Part shown: in pieces, positions 1 through 8,946 of the stretch
Layout: every line of letters begins with the position of its first letter
Numbering within the stretch: position 1 is the first letter of the stretch
Assembly (NCBI GenBank): GCA_963840275.1
Contig: CAWIYK010000009.1
Span: forward strand, 222,314 to 286,313
Source of the DNA: Actinophytocola sp963840275
GTDB taxonomy: Bacteria > Actinomycetota > Actinomycetes > Mycobacteriales > Pseudonocardiaceae
DNA length: 64,000 nt
Reading direction: 5' to 3'
The notes under the pieces: generated by a model
Seen by the model: only the letters and a program-made list of their open reading frames with translations
Databases searched by the model: none
What the model was told of the DNA's origin: nothing
Program-made: the position numbers and the translations under genes

Positions 1-35
1 ATCCCCACCAGGTGGACCCGATCGAGCATCTTCAC
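1..35 (-). CDS. murC: murC, UDP-N-acetylmuramate--L-alanine ligase (5' end only)
   Basis: Only the first 11 or so codons are inside the window; the gene runs off the left edge. A GTG at 35 or an ATG at 29 opens a frame reading (V-K-)M-L-D-R-V-H-L-V-G, which is the usual start of the MurC nucleotide-binding fold just before its Gly-rich loop. It follows murG on the same strand, the standard dcw order. GTG at 35 overlaps the stop of the preceding mini-ORF (GTGA), and a GAGGGA Shine-Dalgarno lies 6 nt upstream, so I prefer GTG. MurC adds L-Ala to UDP-MurNAc in the cytoplasm. The identity rests on a few residues plus context. Confidence 0.75.
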   Translation of the reverse strand, partial: MKMLDRVHLVG

Positions 36-109
36 GACCGTCCCTCGCAAGCTCGGTCCGGCCGTTCACGGTCGCCCGGTGACATTGGTTCGCTCGCAAG
101 CTCGCTCAC
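32..109 (-). CDS. 25-codon mini-ORF coupling murG to murC (repeat copy A)
   Basis: This is a 25-aa reading frame with no known domain. Its GTG start overlaps the murG stop (GTGA) and its TGA overlaps the murC GTG (GTGA), so it fills the whole murG-murC gap. The peptide pattern is start-SELASE-x-MS-x-G-x-RER-x3-ACEG-x2. An element of the same length and pattern lies at 42478-42555 between rimO and pgsA; 60 of 78 bases match, and several differences are synonymous third-position changes. The last codons (TGC GAG GGA) provide the Shine-Dalgarno for murC. It could be a translated coupling peptide, or a repeat that happens to stay open. Function is unknown. Confidence 0.55.
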   Translation of the reverse strand: MSELASEPMSPGDRERPDRACEGRS

Positions 110-1206
110 TTGCCGATCACCTCGAGCACCATCCGTGCCAGCACGTCCGCGGCCTCGCGGTGTCCGCTGCCCTCCGCGGCCGCGCTCATCTCCTTGAGGC
201 GCAACGAGTCGGTCAGCAGCGGGACGACCAGCTCGGCCGCGCGCTCCGGCGTCAGCTCCTCGTCCTTCACCATCAGTGCGGCGCCGGCGTCCACCATCGG
301 CTTCGCGTTCAGCGCCTGCTCGCCGTTGCCGTGCGGCAGCGGCACGTAGATCGCCGGCAGCCCGACGGCGGACACCTCGGCGACGGTCATCGCGCCGCAG
401 CGGCACAGCACGGCGTCGGCCGCCGCGTAGGCGAGGTCCATCCGCTCCAGGTAGGGCACCCCGACGTACCGGGGCGCGCCGGGCACCTCCTGGACCGCGA
501 GGGAGTTCTTGGGGCCGTGTGCGTGCAGCACGCCGATGCCGCGGTCGGCGAACACCCGCGCGCACGCGGAGATCGCGGTGTTGATCGAGCGGGCGCCCTG
601 CGAGCCGCCGAACACGAGCAGCGTCGGCGCCTTGGGGTCCAGCCCGAAGTGCGCACGGGCCTGGGCGCGCAACGAAGCCCGGTCCAGCCCGATGATCGAG
701 CCACGCAACGGAATGCCGATCACCTCGGCGTTGGGCAGGCCGGAGTCGGGCACCGCGACCGCGACCTTGGCCGCGAACTTGGCGCCCACCTTGTTGGCGA
801 GGCCGACGCGGGCGTTCGAGTCGTGGACCACGATGGGGATGCGGCCGCGGGCGGCGAGGTAGGCCGGCAGGGCGACATAGCCGCCGAACCCGACGACGAC
901 GTCCGCGCCGACCCGCTCCAGGATCTCGCGGGTGGTCTTCACGGCGGACCGGACCTTGAGCGGCAGCTTCAGCAGGTCCACGTTGGGCTTACGCGGCAGT
1001 GGGACCGGCGGGATCATCTCCAGCTGGTACCCGCGTGCCGGGACGATCTGCTTCTCGAGGCCGCGCTCGGTGCCCAGCGCCACGATGCGGGCGTCCGGGC
1101 GGATTCTGCGCACCGCGTCGGCCAGGGCCAGCGCGGGCTCGATGTGCCCCGCGGTCCCTCCCCCGGCGACGACAACACAGGGCCCTCGGTTGGCAGGGGT
1201 GCTCAA
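106..1206 (-). CDS. murG: MurG, lipid II synthase (undecaprenyl-PP-MurNAc-pentapeptide GlcNAc transferase)
   Basis: MurG (366 aa) transfers GlcNAc from UDP-GlcNAc to lipid I on the inner face of the membrane, giving lipid II. The N-terminal glycine-rich lipid-carrier loop GGGTAGH is at residues 15-21, and the C-terminal GT-B domain carries the UDP-GlcNAc site, including a GAMTVAE stretch and a GNGEQALNA stretch. The length is normal. I take TTG at 1206 as start because a perfect AGGAGG lies 6 nt upstream and the residues fit the family N-terminus; the TTG overlaps the ftsW stop (TTGA). It is co-transcribed with ftsW upstream and, through the mini-ORF, murC downstream. Confidence 0.96.
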   Translation of the reverse strand: MSTPANRGPCVVVAGGGTAGHIEPALALADAVRRIRPDARIVALGTERGLEKQIVPARGYQLEMIPPVPLPRKPNVDLLKLPLKVRSAVKTTREILERVGADVVVGFGGYVALPAYLAARGRIPIVVHDSNARVGLANKVGAKFAAKVAVAVPDSGLPNAEVIGIPLRGSIIGLDRASLRAQARAHFGLDPKAPTLLVFGGSQGARSINTAISACARVFADRGIGVLHAHGPKNSLAVQEVPGAPRYVGVPYLERMDLAYAAADAVLCRCGAMTVAEVSAVGLPAIYVPLPHGNGEQALNAKPMVDAGAALMVKDEELTPERAAELVVPLLTDSLRLKEMSAAAEGSGHREAADVLARMVLEVIGK

Positions 1207-2645
1207 GAACGTCCTCCTAGAGTGCGGCGCGGGGCCGGCTGTCGCGCACGGACCACGGCACGACCTGCAGAGCCTCGCTGCGGGGCGGGTGGCCGGACCG
1301 GCTTGCGCTTGACCGGCGGCTGGTAGGGCTCCGGAGCGGGCAGCCGCATCAGCCGACCGAACCGGCCCGGCCCCTGAGAGCGTAGTGCGGCCACCGCCTC
1401 GGGCTCATGCCGCGCACAGTTCGCGAGCACACCGAACACCAGGAGGGTCGTCACGACGGACGTGCCGCCGGAGGAGATGAGGGGCAGCGTGATGCCGGTG
1501 ACCGGCAACAACCCCACCACGTAACAGATGTTGATCGCCGCCTGCGCCACCAGCCACACGGTCAGCGTGGCGGCCACCATCCGGATCCACGGGTCGATGT
1601 TGCGGGTCGCCACCCGCATGCCGGCGACCGCGAGCATCCCGAACAGCGCCAGCACCAGCGCGCAGCCGAGGAAGCCGAGCTCCTCGCCGATCAGCGCGAA
1701 GATGAAGTCGTTGTGCACGTTGGGCAGGTACTGCCACTTCGACGGCCCCTGCCCGAGCCCCTTGCCGAACAGACCGCCGTCGGCGAGCGCGTACAGCGCC
1801 TGGTTCGCCTGGTAGGACGCGTCGAGGTCGTCGCCGGGCCCGAGGAAGGACAGCACCCGGTCGAGCCGGTACCTGGTGCCGATGGCCAGCAGGAACACGC
1901 CGGCGATGCCGCCGAGCGCGAGCGCGCCGAACAGCCGCATCTGCGCGCCGGCGAACCAGAGCAGCGCGATCAGGACCACGCCGAGGGTGACCGTGCCGCC
2001 GAGGTCGGGCTGCAGCATGACCAGCGCGAACATCACCAGCGCCGCGGGCACCACCGGCACGAGCAGGTGCCGGTACTGGTGCAGCAGCCCCCGCTTGACC
2101 ACGAGGATGTGCGCGCCCCACAGCGCGAGCGCGAGCTTCGCGAACTCGACCGGCTGGACGCTCAGCGGGCCGACCTTGAACCAGCTGCGGGTGCCGTTGA
2201 TGGTCGCCCCGAGCGGGGTGAGCACCAGGATCAGCAGCAGCACGCTGACCCACAGGCCGATCGGGCTGAGCGCGCGGATCCGCCGCAGCGGCACCCGAAG
2301 GCCGATCCAGAACAGGACGAGCCCGACCAGCACGAAGACCAGCTGCTTGCCGAACACCGAGTACGCCGAGCTGCCCTGGTTCAGCGAGATGACCGACGAC
2401 GCGGACAGGACCATGACCAGGCCGATCACGATCAGCAGCGCGCAGATCGCGAGGATCAGGTGGAACGAGGCGAGCGGCCGGCCGAGCCACGCGGTCAGCG
2501 CGCTGCGCGCGGCCCACAGCCGTCCGGTGCGCTCGCGGGTCCCGCGCGGCATGCGCTCCGGCTTCGTGGCTGCATTCGTGGCTGCCTTCGCGCCGGTCTT
2601 CGACCCGGACTTCGCGGTGTTCCTGGACTCTTCCAGTGCTGTCAT
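1203..2645 (-). CDS. ftsW: FtsW, septal peptidoglycan polymerase (SEDS family)
   Basis: FtsW is a SEDS-family polytopic membrane protein that polymerises lipid II glycan strands at the septum with FtsI. About 480 aa. A basic N-terminal tail of some 55 residues precedes the first membrane helix. Hallmarks are GTRSWF and PVEFAKLAL in the first half, the long extracellular loop with NDFIFALIGEELGFLG, and GITLPLISSGGTS near the last helices. A Pro/Arg-rich cytoplasmic tail follows. The frame is open to a GTG at 2651, but ATG 2645 overlaps the murD stop (ATGA) and has GGCGGAG 5-6 nt upstream, so I chose it. It sits between murD and murG as in other actinobacteria. Confidence 0.95.
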   Translation of the reverse strand: MTALEESRNTAKSGSKTGAKAATNAATKPERMPRGTRERTGRLWAARSALTAWLGRPLASFHLILAICALLIVIGLVMVLSASSVISLNQGSSAYSVFGKQLVFVLVGLVLFWIGLRVPLRRIRALSPIGLWVSVLLLILVLTPLGATINGTRSWFKVGPLSVQPVEFAKLALALWGAHILVVKRGLLHQYRHLLVPVVPAALVMFALVMLQPDLGGTVTLGVVLIALLWFAGAQMRLFGALALGGIAGVFLLAIGTRYRLDRVLSFLGPGDDLDASYQANQALYALADGGLFGKGLGQGPSKWQYLPNVHNDFIFALIGEELGFLGCALVLALFGMLAVAGMRVATRNIDPWIRMVAATLTVWLVAQAAINICYVVGLLPVTGITLPLISSGGTSVVTTLLVFGVLANCARHEPEAVAALRSQGPGRFGRLMRLPAPEPYQPPVKRKPVRPPAPQRGSAGRAVVRARQPAPRRTLGGRS

Positions 2646-4012
2646 CCGCACTCCGCCAGCACGGTGCGCACGGCCTCGGCGAAGGCGTTGCCGCGGTGCA
2701 CGTAGCTGGCGAAGAGGTCGTGGGACTTGGCGGCCGGCGCGAGCAGCACCACATCGCCGTGACCTGCCATTGCGTTCGCCGCACGCACCGCAGAGAGCAT
2801 GGGCTCATCGTCTCCCGAAGAGACCCGATGCACCGGCACATCCGGCGCGTGTCGCGCGAGTGCGGCGGCGAAGGGGGCCTGGTCGGCGCCCAGCAGGACC
2901 ACGCCGCGCAGTCGGCCGGCGACCCGTTCGACGAGGTCGTCGACCTCGGCGCCGTGCAGCAGGCCGCCCGCGACCCACACGACGGGGTCGAACGCGCCGA
3001 GCGAGCCGAGGGCGGCGTGGGTGTTGGTGGCCTTGGAGTCGTTCACGTACCGGACGCCGCGGGCGTCGGCGACGAGCTCGACCCGGTGCGCCGGCGGGCT
3101 GAACGCGTTGAGCCCGGCCCGAACCGCGTCGGCCGGCACCCCGTACGCCCTGGCGAGCGCCGCCGCGGCGAGCGCGTTGGCGACGTTGTGGGGACCGACC
3201 GGACGGACCTCGTCGACGGGACAGAGCCGCAGGTCACCGTGTACGAGCCAGTCCCGCGCGACGCCGTACTGGCCCGCGGCGGGCTCGGCGAGGGTGAAGC
3301 TCACCCGCTCGACGGAGGTGGCCGCGAGCCGCTCGGACTCGACGTCGTCGGCGTTGTAGACGGCCAGGCCGGCGCCGGTGTAGATCCGGCCCTTGGCCTC
3401 GACGTAGTGCGCCATCGAGCCGTGCCACTCGAGGTGGTCCTCCGCGACGTTCAGCACGGCGGCCACGGCGGCGCGCATCGAGACCGGCGCTCCGCGGAGC
3501 TCTCGGTGTCGCAGCCAGTACAGCTGGTAGCTCGACAGCTCGACGGCGAGCGCGTCGTACCCGCCGAGCACCGCGTCGACCACCGGCAGCCCGATGTTCC
3601 CGCAGGCCACGGCCTTGACGTCGGCGGCGAGCAGTATCGACTGGAGCATGCCGACCGTGGTGGTCTTGCCGTCGGTGCCGGTCACCGCGAGCCACGCCGG
3701 CGGCTTCGGCAGCGCCGCGCCGATGCGCCAGGCCAGCTCGACCTCGCCGATCACCTCGACGCCGGCCGCCGCGGCGGCCACCAGCAGCGGCGCGGTCGGC
3801 GGCCAGCCGGGGCTGGTGACGACCAGGTCGGTGCCGGCGGGCGGCTCGGTCAGGCCGACGACCCGCGCGGCGCCGCCCGGGACGTCGGCCAGCCGGCCGG
3901 CGGCGGCGTCGGTGACCGTGACGTCCGCGTCCATGGCGAGCAGCGCCCGCGCCACCGACCTCCCGGTGACGCCGGCGCCCGCGACCAGTACCCGCCTGCC
4001 TTCGAACATCAC
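2642..4012 (-). CDS. murD: MurD, UDP-N-acetylmuramoyl-L-alanine--D-glutamate ligase
   Basis: MurD adds D-Glu to UDP-MurNAc-L-Ala in the cytoplasm, using ATP. 456 aa, normal for the family. The N-terminal Rossmann-like UDP-binding segment reads VLVAGAGVTGRSVA (residues 8-21). The Mur ligase ATP loop GTDGKTTT is at about 111-118, and the C-terminal domain contains the NDSKATN motif typical of MurD. GTG at 4012 is the longest sensible start; ATG 4009 is the alternative. It lies 18 bp downstream of mraY and overlaps ftsW by 4 bp, so it belongs to a tightly packed operon. Confidence 0.96.
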   Translation of the reverse strand: MMFEGRRVLVAGAGVTGRSVARALLAMDADVTVTDAAAGRLADVPGGAARVVGLTEPPAGTDLVVTSPGWPPTAPLLVAAAAAGVEVIGEVELAWRIGAALPKPPAWLAVTGTDGKTTTVGMLQSILLAADVKAVACGNIGLPVVDAVLGGYDALAVELSSYQLYWLRHRELRGAPVSMRAAVAAVLNVAEDHLEWHGSMAHYVEAKGRIYTGAGLAVYNADDVESERLAATSVERVSFTLAEPAAGQYGVARDWLVHGDLRLCPVDEVRPVGPHNVANALAAAALARAYGVPADAVRAGLNAFSPPAHRVELVADARGVRYVNDSKATNTHAALGSLGAFDPVVWVAGGLLHGAEVDDLVERVAGRLRGVVLLGADQAPFAAALARHAPDVPVHRVSSGDDEPMLSAVRAANAMAGHGDVVLLAPAAKSHDLFASYVHRGNAFAEAVRTVLAECG

Positions 4013-4030
4013 TGGAACATCACCGGCTCG

Positions 4031-5119
4031 TCAGCTGCCGACCGCGGTCAGCCACTCCGAGTAGAAGAGGCCGAGGCCGAACATCGCGCAGATCCCGGCC
4101 AGCAGCCAGAATCTGATGATCACCGTGGTTTCCGCCCACCCGGCGAGCTCGAAGTGATGATGGAAGGGCGCCATGCGGAACAGGCGCCGCCGCGACGTGC
4201 GGAAGACCGCGATCTGCAGCACCACCGACAGCATCTCGACGACGAACAGCCCGCCGACGATCACCATCAGCAGCTCGGTGCGGGTGGTGATGGACAGGCC
4301 CGCGACCAGCCCGCCGAGCGCGAGCGAGCCGGTGTCCCCCATGAAGATCTTCGCCGGCGCCGCGTTCCACCACAGGAAGCCGATACAGGCGCCCATCGCC
4401 GCGGCGGCGACCACCGCGAGGTCCAGCGGGTCGCGCACGTCGTAACAGCCGACGGTCGGGGTGTCGCTGCCGCAGTTGTAGCGGAACTGCCAGAACGTGA
4501 TGACCACGTAGGTGCCGAACACCATGGCCGAGCTGCCGCCGGCGAGGCCGTCGAGGCCGTCGGTGAAGTTCACCGCGTTCGACCAGCCGGACACCGCCAA
4601 GTAGCAGAAGACGACGAACCCGATGGTGCCGAACGAGATGATCGCGAGGTCCCGCACGAACGACATCTGGATCGACGCGGGCGTGAAGCCGTACTCGTCG
4701 GCGAAGTTCATCGCGAGCACCGCGAACACCACGGCGACGACCAGCTGGCCGACCATCTTCGCGGTCTTGTTGAGCCCCAGGTTGCGCTGCTTGCGGATCT
4801 TGATGAAGTCGTCGAGGAAGCCGACCAGGCCGAGGCCGGTGGTCAGGAACAGCACGAGCAGCCCGGAGGCGGTCGGCGGCTCGCCCTCCGGCGAGGACAT
4901 GGCGTTGAACAGGTGCGCGACGAGGTAGCCGGCCCACATGGCGACCAGGATCGCGACGCCGCCCATGGTCGGGGTGCCGCGCTTGGACTTGTGGCCCGCC
5001 GGGCCTTCCTCGCGGATCTCCTGACCGAAGCCCTGCCGGGAGAACACCCGGATCAGGTACGGCGTGAACATGATCGAGACCATGAGTGCGATCGCGGCCG
5101 CGACCAGGATGCCGATCAC
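4031..5119 (-). CDS. mraY: MraY, phospho-MurNAc-pentapeptide transferase
   Basis: MraY makes lipid I by transferring phospho-MurNAc-pentapeptide to undecaprenyl phosphate in the membrane. 362 aa with about ten hydrophobic helices. Catalytic-site motifs are visible: FLDDFIKIRKQ (the Asp pair), NFTDGLDGLAGG, GDTGSLALGG and the HHH motif in FHHHFELAGW near the C-terminus. The frame is open far upstream over murF, but GTG 5119 overlaps the murF stop (GTGA) and gives the normal N-terminus I-G-I-L-V-A-A-A. The gene lies between murF and murD. Confidence 0.96.
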   Translation of the reverse strand: MIGILVAAAIALMVSIMFTPYLIRVFSRQGFGQEIREEGPAGHKSKRGTPTMGGVAILVAMWAGYLVAHLFNAMSSPEGEPPTASGLLVLFLTTGLGLVGFLDDFIKIRKQRNLGLNKTAKMVGQLVVAVVFAVLAMNFADEYGFTPASIQMSFVRDLAIISFGTIGFVVFCYLAVSGWSNAVNFTDGLDGLAGGSSAMVFGTYVVITFWQFRYNCGSDTPTVGCYDVRDPLDLAVVAAAAMGACIGFLWWNAAPAKIFMGDTGSLALGGLVAGLSITTRTELLMVIVGGLFVVEMLSVVLQIAVFRTSRRRLFRMAPFHHHFELAGWAETTVIIRFWLLAGICAMFGLGLFYSEWLTAVGS

Positions 5120-6573
5120 GCGCGGCTCCCCAGCAGCGCGTCCGCGACCCGCCAGAGCGCGGCCACCTTGGAGGCCTTGACCAGTACGACATCGCCGGGA
5201 CGCAACTCGGCGTCCAACAGGGCGACCGCCGCTTCGACATCCGGTACCAGCACCGGCACGTTTTCTCCTTCGTCTATCCCCTCGAGCCGCGCGCCGTGCT
5301 GGATGGCGGCTGCCTGCTCGTCCACTGCCACCAGCCGGTCGATCCGCAGCCGTGCGGCCAGCCGTCCGATCTCCTCGTGTGCCTCGGCGCCCGAGTCGCC
5401 GAGCTCCCCCATCACACCGAGCACCGCCCATGTACGGCGCTTCTCGTCGCCCGCCATCCTGGCAAGCGTGCGCAGGGCGGCGCCCATCGACTCCGGGTTC
5501 GCGTTGTAGGAGTCGTTGACGACGGTGACGCCGTCGGCGCGGACGCTGACCTCCATGCGCCGCCCGGACCGTCGGCGCGCACCGGACAGGCTGCGTGCGA
5601 CGTCGTCGACCGACGCCCCGAGCTCGAGTGCGACGGCGGCGGCCGAGAGCGCGTTGCCGACGTGGTGCACGCCGTGCAGACCGAGCGTCACGGTGGCCGC
5701 GCCCGCGGCGGTGACCAGCCGGAACGTGGCCCTGGCCTGCTCGTCCAGCTCGACGTCGACCGCACGGACGTCGGCGTCGTCGGCCTCGCCGACGAGCACG
5801 ACGCGGGCCTTGGCGCGGTCGGCCATGGCGCGGACCAGCGGGTCGTCGGCGTTGAGGATCACGACGTCGGTCGCCGCCTCGGCCAGCTCGCCCTTGGTCT
5901 CGGCGATGCCCTCACGGGAGCCGAACTCGCCGAGGTGCGCGGAGCCGACGTTCAGCACGACGCCGATCCGGGGCGGCGCGGTCTCGCACAGCGCGCGGAT
6001 GTGGCCGGGGCCGCGGGCGGACAGCTCCAGGACCAGGTGCTTCGTGTGCTCGTCGGCCCGCAGGACGGTCCACGGGTGGCCGAGCTCGTTGTTGAACGAG
6101 CCCGGCGGCGCGACCGTGGGGCCGAGCGGCTCGAGCACCTGGCTGATGAGGTCCTTGGTGGAGGTCTTGCCGGACGACCCGGTGACGCCGACGACCGTCA
6201 GGCCCCGCGGCGTGAGCCGGTCGACGACCGCGCGGGCGATCGCGGCGAGGCCGGCCAGCACGGCGGCGCCGGAGCCGTCGGTGTCGCCGGCGAGCGCGAC
6301 CGAGCCGACGTGCGCGTCGCGGACCGGCGGCACGATCACCGCGGGCGCGTCGACCTCGCGGGCTGCCAGCACGCCGACCGCGCCCGCGGCCGTCGCGACG
6401 GCCGCGAAGTCGTGCCCGTCGACCCGCTCCCCCGGCACGGCGACGAACAGGCCGCCGGCGCCGACGTGCCGCGAGTCGAACTCGACGGACCCGGTGACGG
6501 TCTCGGTGCCGTCGGCGCCGTGCAGCCGGCCGCCGGTCACGTCGGCGATCTCCCGGAGGGTGAGGGGGATCAT
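5116..6573 (-). CDS. murF: MurF, UDP-MurNAc-tripeptide--D-alanyl-D-alanine ligase
   Basis: MurF adds the D-Ala-D-Ala dipeptide to the UDP-MurNAc-tripeptide. 485 aa. The N-terminal substrate-binding domain begins MIPLTLREIADVTGG. The ATP loop GVTGSSGKTSTKD is at about 128-140 and NDSYNANPESM, a MurF signature, near 350. The ATG overlaps the murE stop (ATGA), and the gene's own stop overlaps mraY. D-Ala-D-Ala termini are the target of vancomycin-type antibiotics; nothing here suggests a D-Ala-D-Lac change. Confidence 0.96.
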   Translation of the reverse strand: MIPLTLREIADVTGGRLHGADGTETVTGSVEFDSRHVGAGGLFVAVPGERVDGHDFAAVATAAGAVGVLAAREVDAPAVIVPPVRDAHVGSVALAGDTDGSGAAVLAGLAAIARAVVDRLTPRGLTVVGVTGSSGKTSTKDLISQVLEPLGPTVAPPGSFNNELGHPWTVLRADEHTKHLVLELSARGPGHIRALCETAPPRIGVVLNVGSAHLGEFGSREGIAETKGELAEAATDVVILNADDPLVRAMADRAKARVVLVGEADDADVRAVDVELDEQARATFRLVTAAGAATVTLGLHGVHHVGNALSAAAVALELGASVDDVARSLSGARRRSGRRMEVSVRADGVTVVNDSYNANPESMGAALRTLARMAGDEKRRTWAVLGVMGELGDSGAEAHEEIGRLAARLRIDRLVAVDEQAAAIQHGARLEGIDEGENVPVLVPDVEAAVALLDAELRPGDVVLVKASKVAALWRVADALLGSRA

Positions 6574-8099
6574 CGCTTGCCGTCCTTCTCGAGTCTGGCC
6601 CAGATCGCGGCCCTCAGCTCGTCGTGGTCGGAGAAGGGGTGCACGACGCCGCTGATCTCCTGTCCGGTCTCGTGGCCCTTGCCCGCGATGACCACCACGT
6701 CCCCGGAGCGGGCGCGGTTCACCGCCTCGGTGATCGCGGCGCGGCGGTCGCCGATGTCGAGCACCTCGCCGCGGTCGCGGGGCGGGACGGCGTGCGCGCC
6801 GGCCAGCGCCTCGGCCCGGATCGCGGCCGGCTCCTCGGTGCGGGGGTTGTCGTCGGTGACGATCAGCACGTCGCTGCGGCGGGCGGCGGCCTCGCCCATC
6901 ATCGGGCGCTTCTCGACGTCGCGGTCGCCGCCACAGCCGAGGACGACGATCACCCGGCCGTCGGTGCGGGCCCGCATGGCGTCGAGCGCCAGCGCGACCG
7001 CGGCGGGCTTGTGCGCGTAGTCGACGACCGCGGTGAAGTCCTGGCCGAGCGCGACCCGTTCCATCCGGCCGGGCACCTCGACCGCGCCGAGCCCGGCGGC
7101 GATGTCGGCCGGGTCGACGCCGACCGCGTGCAGGCAGCCGGCCGCGAGCAGCGCGTTCGCGACGTTGAACGCGCCGGGCATGGGCAGCGTGACGTCCATG
7201 GTCACGTCCGGGCCGTGGATGGTGAAGCGCTGCTCACCGGAGTACGTGGTGGTCAGGCCGGTCGCGGTCCAGTCGGCCCCGCCCGAGGTGGCGACGGTGA
7301 CCGTGTGCGGCGTGACGAGGCGCTTGCCCCACTCGCCGTCGACGCACACCACCTCGGTGGTCGACCGGCCGTCGAACAGCAGCGCCTTGGCCTGGAAGTA
7401 GTCCTCCATGTCCGGGTGGAAGTCCAGGTGGTCGCGCGAGAGGTTGGTGAACCCGCCGACCGCGAACCGGGTGCCGTTGACGCGGCCGAGCGCGAGCGCG
7501 TGGCTCGAGACCTCCATCGGCACGTGGGTGACACCGCGCTCGACCATCACCGCGAACAGCGCCTGCAGGTCGGGTGCCTCCGGCGTGGTGAACGCGCTCG
7601 CGAGCCGCTCGCCCGCGATGCGGGTCTCGACGGTGCCGACCAGGCCGGTCCGGTGGCCGGCGGCCTGCAGCCCCGCCTCGATCATGTACGTGGTGGTGGT
7701 CTTGCCGGACGTGCCGGTCACGCCGATCGCGGCCAGGTGCAGCGACGGCTCGCCGTAGATCCAGGCGGCGACCGAGCCGAGGACGCGGCGGGGGTCCTCG
7801 TGCACGAGGACGGGGATGGCGGCGTCCCGCAGCGCGGGGCGCGCGGCGCCCGCCTCGTCGGTCAGCACACCGACCGCGCCGGCGCGGATGGCCGAGTCGG
7901 CGAAGTCCGCGCCGTGCACGCGGGCGCCGGGCAGCGCGGCGAACAGGTCACCGGGGAGCACGTGCTGGGCACGCAGCGTAGCGCCGGTGACGGGTGGGTC
8001 ACCGGCGCTGTCGCGCGCGATCAGCCGCGCGTCCGCCCGCGCGACCAAGGTGGCGAGCGGTACGGGTTCGATCCTGGTGGGGCGAGGCGGTGCCGTCAC
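6570..8099 (-). CDS. murE: MurE, UDP-MurNAc-L-Ala-D-Glu--meso-diaminopimelate ligase
   Basis: MurE adds the third stem-peptide residue. About 509 aa with the start at GTG 8099. The ATP loop GVTGTSGKTTTT is at about 126-137. The DNPRTEEP motif in the C-terminal domain is the meso-DAP-selecting DNPR motif, so the wall should be DAP-type. The frame stays open to 8339. GTG 8168 is a reasonable alternative start, and no candidate has a strong Shine-Dalgarno, so the N-terminus is uncertain. In most actinobacteria murE directly follows ftsI; here a rhomboid gene lies just upstream and ftsI is 7 kb away. Confidence 0.93.
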   Translation of the reverse strand: MTAPPRPTRIEPVPLATLVARADARLIARDSAGDPPVTGATLRAQHVLPGDLFAALPGARVHGADFADSAIRAGAVGVLTDEAGAARPALRDAAIPVLVHEDPRRVLGSVAAWIYGEPSLHLAAIGVTGTSGKTTTTYMIEAGLQAAGHRTGLVGTVETRIAGERLASAFTTPEAPDLQALFAVMVERGVTHVPMEVSSHALALGRVNGTRFAVGGFTNLSRDHLDFHPDMEDYFQAKALLFDGRSTTEVVCVDGEWGKRLVTPHTVTVATSGGADWTATGLTTTYSGEQRFTIHGPDVTMDVTLPMPGAFNVANALLAAGCLHAVGVDPADIAAGLGAVEVPGRMERVALGQDFTAVVDYAHKPAAVALALDAMRARTDGRVIVVLGCGGDRDVEKRPMMGEAAARRSDVLIVTDDNPRTEEPAAIRAEALAGAHAVPPRDRGEVLDIGDRRAAITEAVNRARSGDVVVIAGKGHETGQEISGVVHPFSDHDELRAAIWARLEKDGKR

Positions 8100-8211
8100 A
8101 GCCTTGCCAACGAGCTTGGCGGGCACGTCGCGGAAGGTTACCTGCGCACGGAGGGCGATCACGGACACCCTGGTGCGGGCGGCCGTGTCGGGCTCGGCTA
8201 GTGCCAGAACG

Positions 8212-8871
8212 CTACCCGGGCGGGGGCAGGCCAGGGAGCGTGTCGGCGACGGCGTCCGGTTTGCGGCGCGGGGTGCGGACGACGAGCGCGGCGACCATGC
8301 CGCCGACCATCCCGGCGACGTGGCCCTGCCACGACACACCCTCGATGCCGAAGCCGACCGAGTTCCACATCGCGTACCCGTAGGCGAGCCCGATGCCGAT
8401 CGAGATCACGACGTCCACCGGCCGCCGGTCGACGAGCCCGCGCATCAGCAGGTAGCCGAAGTAGCCGAACACGACGCCGCTGGCGCCGACCGTGATGCTG
8501 TCCGCCGGCGAGAACAGCCAGACGCCTAGCCCGCCGATCACGATCACCACGAGCGTCATCAGCAGGAACCGCTTCGGGCTGGGGATCGCCGCGATCACCC
8601 CGAGGCTGAACAGCGGCAGCGCGTTGCCGGCCAGGTGCTCGAGGCTGCCGTGCAGGAACGGCGAGGTGAGGATGTCGACGAGGCTGCTCGGGTTCCTCGG
8701 CAGGATCCCGCCGGAGGAGGCCAGCGAGTAGTCGGTGCCGGCGTTGACGAATTGCACGACCCACAGCAGCGCCAGGAAGGCGACCATCAGCGCGGCGGCC
8801 CGGCCCATGGGGCTGGCCAGGGACCCGTCGTCGGCGGCGACCGGCCGCGGCGCGCTCGGCAGAGTGCTCAC
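8212..8871 (-). CDS. Rhomboid family intramembrane serine protease
   Basis: A 219-aa polytopic membrane protein with six to seven hydrophobic helices. The rhomboid active site is complete: HGSLEHLAGN at residues 74-83, the nucleophile Ser131 in GASG, and the general base His184 in WQGHVAG. Rhomboids cleave transmembrane helices within the bilayer; the substrate is unknown here. It lies about 110 bp upstream of murE on the same strand and may share its promoter. As the first gene of the second dcw block, a promoter serving murE-murC probably lies near or before it (8872-8946). Confidence 0.9.
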   Translation of the reverse strand: MSTLPSAPRPVAADDGSLASPMGRAAALMVAFLALLWVVQFVNAGTDYSLASSGGILPRNPSSLVDILTSPFLHGSLEHLAGNALPLFSLGVIAAIPSPKRFLLMTLVVIVIGGLGVWLFSPADSITVGASGVVFGYFGYLLMRGLVDRRPVDVVISIGIGLAYGYAMWNSVGFGIEGVSWQGHVAGMVGGMVAALVVRTPRRKPDAVADTLPGLPPPG

Positions 8872-8946
8872 CGGGACGAGTATGGATCGCCCACGAGGAC
8901 ACCGGAAGACGCGCGACGATCACGGTTCGAACGTGGCGACTCAGCC

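Noticed and set aside
2636..5509. A 957-codon plus-strand ORF opposite murD and mraY
   Set aside because: It is the antisense shadow of well-identified genes; the composition is Arg/His/Asp-rich with no domain. Similar long antisense frames over most genes were ignored.
8900..8946. A GGTTCGAA sequence suggesting a tRNA T-loop
   Set aside because: No acceptor, D or anticodon stems can be formed around it. No tRNA was recognised anywhere in the window.
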